A stretch of 8,687 bases of DNA from DATHSN01 sp035464115 (GTDB lineage Bacteria; Actinomycetota; Acidimicrobiia; Acidimicrobiales; SKKL01): the NCBI GenBank assembly GCA_035464115.1, contig DATHSN010000254.1, positions 1-8,687 of the forward strand, in the 5' to 3' direction. Positions 5,451 through 8,687 of this stretch are shown here, piece after piece. Every line of letters starts with the position of its first letter. Position 1 is the first letter of the stretch. The position numbers were made by a program, and so were the translations under genes. The notes under the pieces were generated by a model that saw only the letters and a list, made by a program, of their open reading frames with translations, was not told the DNA's origin and did not search any database.

Positions 5451-7692
5451 CGACGCTGAGCCGCACCAGCACCGGCGCGCCGCCGGCGGTCTCGACCACG
5501 GCGACCACCGCGCCCGAGGCGTCGGTGCCGGCGCCGAGCACCGTGGCCACATCGGCCCCGACCAGACCGGACAGCGCAGCCGAGCCCACGTGCTCGTCAC
5601 CGTCGACGACGTGGAGACGGTCGCCGTCCACGTCGAGCACGCAGATCCGGGAGCCGCCGCACCCGGCGACGGCGTCGATCGACCCGAACCCGTCGGGTGC
5701 CGCCGGATCGGCCGCGCCGACGCTGGCCTGCACGCTCCCGTCGTCGCGGACGAGCGACAGCGTCGGGTGCGCGTCGCCGGGCAGGACGGCCCCGACCGCG
5801 ATCTGCATCCGGTCGAGCAGCAGCACCGCCGACACCGCGCCGCCGGCGAGCACGTCGGGATCCTCGAGGTCGCATCCGGCGGGGCTCACCAGGTAGCGGG
5901 CCAACGCGCCACCCGGCGTCCAGACCGCGAGGCCGCCCCGCGGCCCGGGTGCGGTGGCGCCGGTGACCTCGGGGCAGGAGGCCCGATCCCCCTCCGCCAG
6001 GCGGGCGACGGTGGTGCCCTCCGGCCCGGTGGCGCTGACCACCTCGCCGCCGCTCGACGTCGCCACGTGCGACACCGGCCCGGAGAGGGTCGGGAACCCG
6101 GCCCGCGCGGTGAGCTCGCAGCCGGCCGCGTCCAGCGTGAAGCCGCTCACCCCGGCGTCGCTGCCGACGACCACACCGGTCGGGTCGGCCGCGAACGCGG
6201 TGGCCCCGGCGAGCTCGGCGACGTCGGCGCAGCGCTCGACCGTGACGGCCACCGTGTCACCCGACGGCCCGTCGGGCTCCGGGTCCGGGTCCGGGTCGGG
6301 GTCGGGCTCGGTGTCGGTCGGCAGCTCGGTGTCGGTCGGCGGCTCGGTGTCGGCTGGGGGCTCGGTGTCGGCCGGGGGCTCGGTGTCGGCCGGGGGCTCG
6401 CCGGACCCGGCGGCCACGTCGTCGCCGTCGGATCCACCGAGCACCACGAGCAGCGCGCCGACCACCACGGCGACGGCCACGAACCCGGCGACCAGCCCCC
6501 CGACCGGGAGCCGGCGTCCGGGCGCCCCGACCGGCTCGGTCTCGGGGAGGGGCGCCGACGCGGACGGCGCGGGCGGCGGGGCGGCCACGGCGACCGGTGG
6601 CGGCGGGACGGCGGGCGGGGCCTCGGCCGGAGCCGGGGCCGCGTCGGCGGCGACGACCGCGGCGGTGCCGATCGCGATGGCGAAGGTGGGGTTGGTGGCG
6701 GTGGTGACCGGCCGACCCGTGTGCTCGGCGACCATCTGGCCCACCGACGGCATCCGCGACGAGCCCCCGACGAGGAGCACGGTGGCGATGTCGTCCCAGC
6801 CGACGCCGGCCGAGGCGACCACCCGGTCGAGCACCGCGAGCGAGTCGGCGAGTCGGGGCCGGACCATGGCCTCGAGGTCGGCCCGGGTGAGCCGCACCGA
6901 GGTGTGCAGGTTGGGCAGCTGCACCGGGATCTCGGCCTCGGTGTCCTCCGACAGCGACTCCTTGGCCGCCTGGCAGTCGGCCCGCAGGCGCATGAGCGCG
7001 GCCCGCACCTCGGCGTCGGAGGTGTCGAGGGCGAACACCTGCCCGCCGAGCGCGGCGTCGACGTGGGCGAGCACCGCCTGGTCGAAGTCGACCCCGCCGA
7101 GGCGCTCGACGCCCTCGGGGGTGCCGACGACGTCCCAGTCGCCCGAGCACCGCACGACGGCGGCGTCGAAGGTGCCGCCACCGAGGTCGTACACGGCGAC
7201 GAGCGAGCCCTCGGTCACCCGGTCGCGGTTGGCCACCGCGGCGGCGACGGGCTCGGGCACGAGGACGACGTCGTCGAAGCCGGCGTGGGCCGCCGCGCTG
7301 CGCAGCAGGTCGAGGCGGAACGGGCCCCACGCGGCGGGGTGGGCCAGGCCCAGCCGGCTCGGCGGTCCGCCCTCGTTGGTGGCGACCCGGGCCAGCACGT
7401 CGCGCAACAGGTGGCCCGACAGCACGTCGGCGCCGTAGGCCTCGCCGCCGATCACGATCGGCGCCGGGTCACCGAAGCGGCGCTTGAACTCACGGATGGT
7501 GCGGGTCGGGTCGGTGACCGCCCGACGCTCGGCGACGTCGCCGGCGAGGACCTCGCCGTCGTCGCGGACCGACACGACCGACGGCATCACCTGGGAGGTG
7601 CCGGTGAGCTGGGCGACGGCCGGTCGACCGTCGCGCACCACCGCGGCACAGGTGTACGTGGTGCCGAGGTCGATCCCGAGCTGGTAGGTCAT
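5446..7692 (-). CDS. Membrane-spanning Hsp70-like protein: DnaK-type ATPase domain, TM helix, repeat stalk, extracytoplasmic domain
   Basis: The predicted protein has 748 residues. Residues 1-350 form an Hsp70 nucleotide-binding domain with all main motifs: phosphate 1 GIDLGTTYT (6-14), REFKRRFG with K70, connect 1 LVPEPVAAAVA (144-154), phosphate 2 YDLGGGTFDAAV (168-179), adenosine motif LLVGGSSRMPSV (306-317) and connect 2 NPTFAIAIGTAA (334-345). D8, T11, K70, E147, D169 and T174 match DnaK residues needed for ATP hydrolysis, so it is probably active. The Hsp70 linker and substrate-binding domain are absent. Instead there is an Ala/Pro-rich stretch (351-390), a hydrophobic helix (about 396-419), a PPADTE/PDPD stalk (433-474) and a C-terminal domain (480-748). 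That domain has six Cys and short beta-rich 'G-x-V-V' repeats suggestive of a propeller. Likely topology is ATPase inside and sensor or binding domain outside, so it is unlikely to be a folding chaperone. It starts at ATG 7692 with no ribosome site and is convergent with the surface-protein gene. Confidence 0.93.
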   Translation of the reverse strand: MTYQLGIDLGTTYTCAAVVRDGRPAVAQLTGTSQVMPSVVSVRDDGEVLAGDVAERRAVTDPTRTIREFKRRFGDPAPIVIGGEAYGADVLSGHLLRDVLARVATNEGGPPSRLGLAHPAAWGPFRLDLLRSAAAHAGFDDVVLVPEPVAAAVANRDRVTEGSLVAVYDLGGGTFDAAVVRCSGDWDVVGTPEGVERLGGVDFDQAVLAHVDAALGGQVFALDTSDAEVRAALMRLRADCQAAKESLSEDTEAEIPVQLPNLHTSVRLTRADLEAMVRPRLADSLAVLDRVVASAGVGWDDIATVLLVGGSSRMPSVGQMVAEHTGRPVTTATNPTFAIAIGTAAVVAADAAPAPAEAPPAVPPPPVAVAAPPPAPSASAPLPETEPVGAPGRRLPVGGLVAGFVAVAVVVGALLVVLGGSDGDDVAAGSGEPPADTEPPADTEPPADTEPPTDTELPTDTEPDPDPDPDPEPDGPSGDTVAVTVERCADVAELAGATAFAADPTGVVVGSDAGVSGFTLDAAGCELTARAGFPTLSGPVSHVATSSGGEVVSATGPEGTTVARLAEGDRASCPEVTGATAPGPRGGLAVWTPGGALARYLVSPAGCDLEDPDVLAGGAVSAVLLLDRMQIAVGAVLPGDAHPTLSLVRDDGSVQASVGAADPAAPDGFGSIDAVAGCGGSRICVLDVDGDRLHVVDGDEHVGSAALSGLVGADVATVLGAGTDASGAVVAVVETAGGAPVLVRLSVG
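6271..6396 (-). repeat. Tandem 18-bp repeats encoding the PPADTE stalk, followed by a PD repeat
   Basis: Read on the minus strand, 6396-6307 holds five 6-codon units: PPADTE three times, then PPTDTE and LPTDTE. It is followed at 6306-6271 by a Pro-Asp/Glu run. The units nearest the membrane helix are almost identical in DNA, while the distal ones have diverged. The repeats lie directly after the transmembrane segment, so their number probably sets the length of an acidic, extended stalk outside the membrane. Confidence 0.85.
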
Positions 7693-7700
7693 GGCCGCCG

Positions 7701-7706
7701 AAGGTA
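7701..7706 (-). promoter_or_regulatory. Candidate -10 element of a leaderless promoter for the Hsp70-like gene
   Basis: TACCTT on the minus strand fits TANNNT and ends 8 bases before ATG 7692. The bases between (CGGCGGCC) offer no Shine-Dalgarno match. With a 17-bp spacer the -35 region would fall at 7724-7729 (TTCGGG), inside the inverted-repeat cluster, so a protein bound there could block or recruit polymerase. Confidence 0.45.
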
Positions 7707-7722
7707 CCGACGCGGCCCGGCG

Positions 7723-7751
7723 TCCCGAATCGGGAATCTTCCCGATGTCGG
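7723..7751. promoter_or_regulatory. Nested inverted repeats (candidate operator) between divergent promoters
   Basis: On the plus strand, TCGGGAA-TC-TTCCCGA (7730-7745) is a perfect 7+2+7 inverted repeat. It overlaps a second perfect one, TCCCGA-A-TCGGGA (7723-7735), and abuts CCGA-TG-TCGG (7742-7751). The half-site TCCCGA therefore recurs in alternating orientation at 7723, 7730 and 7740, with a partial copy at 7748. The cluster occupies the expected -35 regions of both divergent genes and is relatively A/T-rich against its surroundings. Confidence 0.55.
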
Positions 7752-7768
7752 CGTCCCGGACCCGTCCG

Positions 7769-7774
7769 TACGGT
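7769..7774 (+). promoter_or_regulatory. Candidate -10 element of a leaderless promoter for the Asp/Pro-rich gene
   Basis: TACGGT, the same hexamer as upstream of the large regulator, ends 7 bases before GTG 7782. No Shine-Dalgarno sequence is present in the bases between (CGGCACC). The expected -35 position overlaps the right end of the inverted-repeat cluster. Confidence 0.4.
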
Positions 7775-7781
7775 CGGCACC

Positions 7782-8687
7782 GTGGCCGCCCGCACGTCCC
7801 CCTGGACCTGGTTCGACGATGCCGTCGACGCCGCCGCGGCCCGCGCCGGTCGGCAGTTCCTCGCCGCCGCCGAACCGGCCTCCACCCCCGTGCCCACCCC
7901 GCCCGCCGCTCACGCCGGCGGTGGACCGGACGAGGTGGGCGAGGTCGCCGGCTACCTGGCCGTCGACGCCACCATGGCGATCGACCTGGCCGATCTGGTC
8001 GACGCCGCCGCGGCCCGCCACCCCGCCATCGACGACTGGGGAGCCGCCGACCCGGCGCCGGGCGACCTCGGCCCCGGTCCCGGCCTCGACACCGACGCCG
8101 GGACCGCGCTGGCCGAGCTGTCCGGCGCGCTCGGCCAGCAGGGCCCCGACGCTCTCGGCACCGAGGTGTCGCTCGCGTCGTGGGCCCCGGCGCTCGGCCT
8201 GGCCCCGCCGACCACGGTCGATCCGTGGGACCCGACGCCCGACGCCGCCGACGCCCCGGACGGCGTCCGGCTGCGCGACGCGCTCGACGACGCCATCGAC
8301 CACGCCCTCGACGACCCGGTCGACGGCCCGCTCGATGGTGCGGTCGCCCACCAACTCGTCGTGGACCGGCGCGTCCCCCCGGACCCGGTCGACGCCGCCG
8401 ACCCGGGACCCGGGGTCGATCCGGCCCTCGACGACCTCACCGACCTGGCGGCCACCGGCCCCGTGTGGCGCGGCGGTGCAGCCGAGGGCGCGCCGGCGGG
8501 CGACGACCTGGCGTCCGACCCACCGGCCCCGCCCGACCCGACACCGGACCTCCACCCGCCGGCCCCGCCCCTCCTCGACCCAGCGCTCCCCGACCCGTCG
8601 CTGCTCGACCCACCGCTACTCGACCCACCGCTGCTCGATCCACCGCTGCTCGACGCGCCGCTGCTCCCCGACCCGACCGACGGCCCG
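7782..8687 (+). CDS. Unrecognised Asp/Pro/Ala-rich protein with pentapeptide repeats (3' end beyond window)
   Basis: I do not recognise this protein. From GTG 7782 the frame is open for 302 codons to the last base, with nearly every codon ending in G or C, as in the neighbouring real genes. The opposite-strand frame here is a Gly/Arg-rich shadow. The N terminus MAARTSPWTWFDDAVDAAAA could form an amphipathic helix; it is not a signal peptide, and no membrane segment is visible. The sequence is highly acidic, with few Lys or Arg and no Cys. DAAAAR occurs at residues 16-21 and again at 74-79. A middle part has Leu-Asp-Asp patterns (ALDDAIDHALDDPVDGPLDG). The visible end, residues 264-298, is a tandem LLDPP-like array. 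It is probably largely disordered, with a possible folded domain after the window. It is divergent from the Hsp70-like gene and shares its 89-bp promoter region. Confidence 0.68.
   Translation, partial: MAARTSPWTWFDDAVDAAAARAGRQFLAAAEPASTPVPTPPAAHAGGGPDEVGEVAGYLAVDATMAIDLADLVDAAAARHPAIDDWGAADPAPGDLGPGPGLDTDAGTALAELSGALGQQGPDALGTEVSLASWAPALGLAPPTTVDPWDPTPDAADAPDGVRLRDALDDAIDHALDDPVDGPLDGAVAHQLVVDRRVPPDPVDAADPGPGVDPALDDLTDLAATGPVWRGGAAEGAPAGDDLASDPPAPPDPTPDLHPPAPPLLDPALPDPSLLDPPLLDPPLLDPPLLDAPLLPDPTDGP
7824..8018 (+). repeat. Pair of identical 21-bp direct repeats inside the Asp/Pro-rich gene
   Basis: The 21 bases at 7824-7844 recur exactly at 7998-8018 in the same reading frame. Both copies encode Val-Asp followed by AAAAR and are preceded by short acidic segments (WFDDA and DLADL). 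This suggests either an internal duplication of a short helical module or chance in a low-complexity sequence. Confidence 0.5.
8571..8675 (+). repeat. Seven tandem 15-bp units encoding LLDPP-type pentapeptides
   Basis: Units start at 8571, 8586, 8601, 8616, 8631, 8646 and 8661. They encode LLDPA, LPDPS, LLDPP, LLDPP, LLDPP, LLDAP and LLPDP. The central units are nearly identical in DNA (CTGCTCGACCCACCG) and the outer ones have drifted, as expected for an array that grows by slippage or unequal crossover. The array ends 12 bases before the window edge, so more units may follow. Confidence 0.85.

Noticed and set aside
5954..7438. Plus-strand frame of 494 codons, Ser/Thr/Ala-rich with GSVSVGGSVSAGG-like repeats, resembling a surface protein.
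   Set aside because: It is antisense to the Hsp70-like gene, which carries all canonical ATPase motifs; the Gly/Ser repeats mirror the PPADTE stalk.
7689..8555. Minus-strand frame of 288 codons opposite the Asp/Pro-rich gene.
   Set aside because: Gly/Arg/Val shadow composition. It would also overlap the start of the Hsp70-like gene and remove the divergent promoter region. The plus frame has strong GC3 bias and codon-level repeats.
8571..8675. Regular short repeats considered as a CRISPR array.
   Set aside because: The units are contiguous 15-bp in-frame copies without spacers and encode a pentapeptide repeat.

Overview
This is a GC-rich window (codon third positions almost all G or C) that reads as chromosomal DNA of a high-GC actinobacterium. 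The Thr/Pro-rich extracytoplasmic linkers, the Hsp70-like membrane protein, the MalT/SARP-type regulator and apparently leaderless start signals would fit the Acidimicrobiia (Iamia/Ilumatobacter-like), but that placement is inference. I see no rRNA, tRNA, CRISPR array, insertion sequence or phage gene. Coding density is about 97%, and the real genes are flanked by many long antisense shadow frames caused by the base composition.

Layout. (1) 1-3012, minus strand: a very large ATP-dependent regulator, cut by the left window edge only a few residues before its expected end. It has a MalT-like STAND ATPase, a long helical repeat region, then an OmpR-type winged helix and a BTAD domain at the C terminus. 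It is not obvious as an ATG-to-stop reading frame because it starts at GTG and its stop lies outside the window. (2) 3013-3159: divergent intergenic region. (3) 3160-5424, plus strand: a two-gene operon. The first gene encodes a small cytosolic protein of PsbP/LpqN-like appearance. The second encodes a membrane-anchored surface protein with four beta-rich domains, each bracketed by a cysteine pair 90-91 residues apart, joined by Thr/Ser/Pro linkers including a run of 17 threonines. (4) 5420-5450: a hairpin that contains the stop codons of both convergent genes and is probably a bidirectional terminator. (5) 5446-7692, minus strand: an Hsp70 (DnaK-like) ATPase domain fused not to a substrate-binding domain but to a transmembrane helix, an acidic repeat stalk and a large extracytoplasmic domain. 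(6) 7693-7781: a compact divergent promoter region with nested inverted repeats. (7) 7782-8687, plus strand: the start of an unrecognised Asp/Pro/Ala-rich protein, open to the right edge and ending in a tandem pentapeptide array.

How the genes may work together is inference. Two of the five proteins are single-pass membrane proteins with large outside domains: one puts an actin-like ATPase inside the cell, the other displays an array of disulphide-bracketed domains. They lie between a signal-integrating STAND regulator and a disordered acidic protein. A cell-envelope or surface-sensing module is a reasonable working idea, but nothing in the sequence proves the genes act together. The three genes that lack a Shine-Dalgarno sequence share a TANNNT hexamer 7-8 bases before the start codon, which suggests leaderless transcription, whereas the two genes of the plus-strand operon have ordinary ribosome binding sites.
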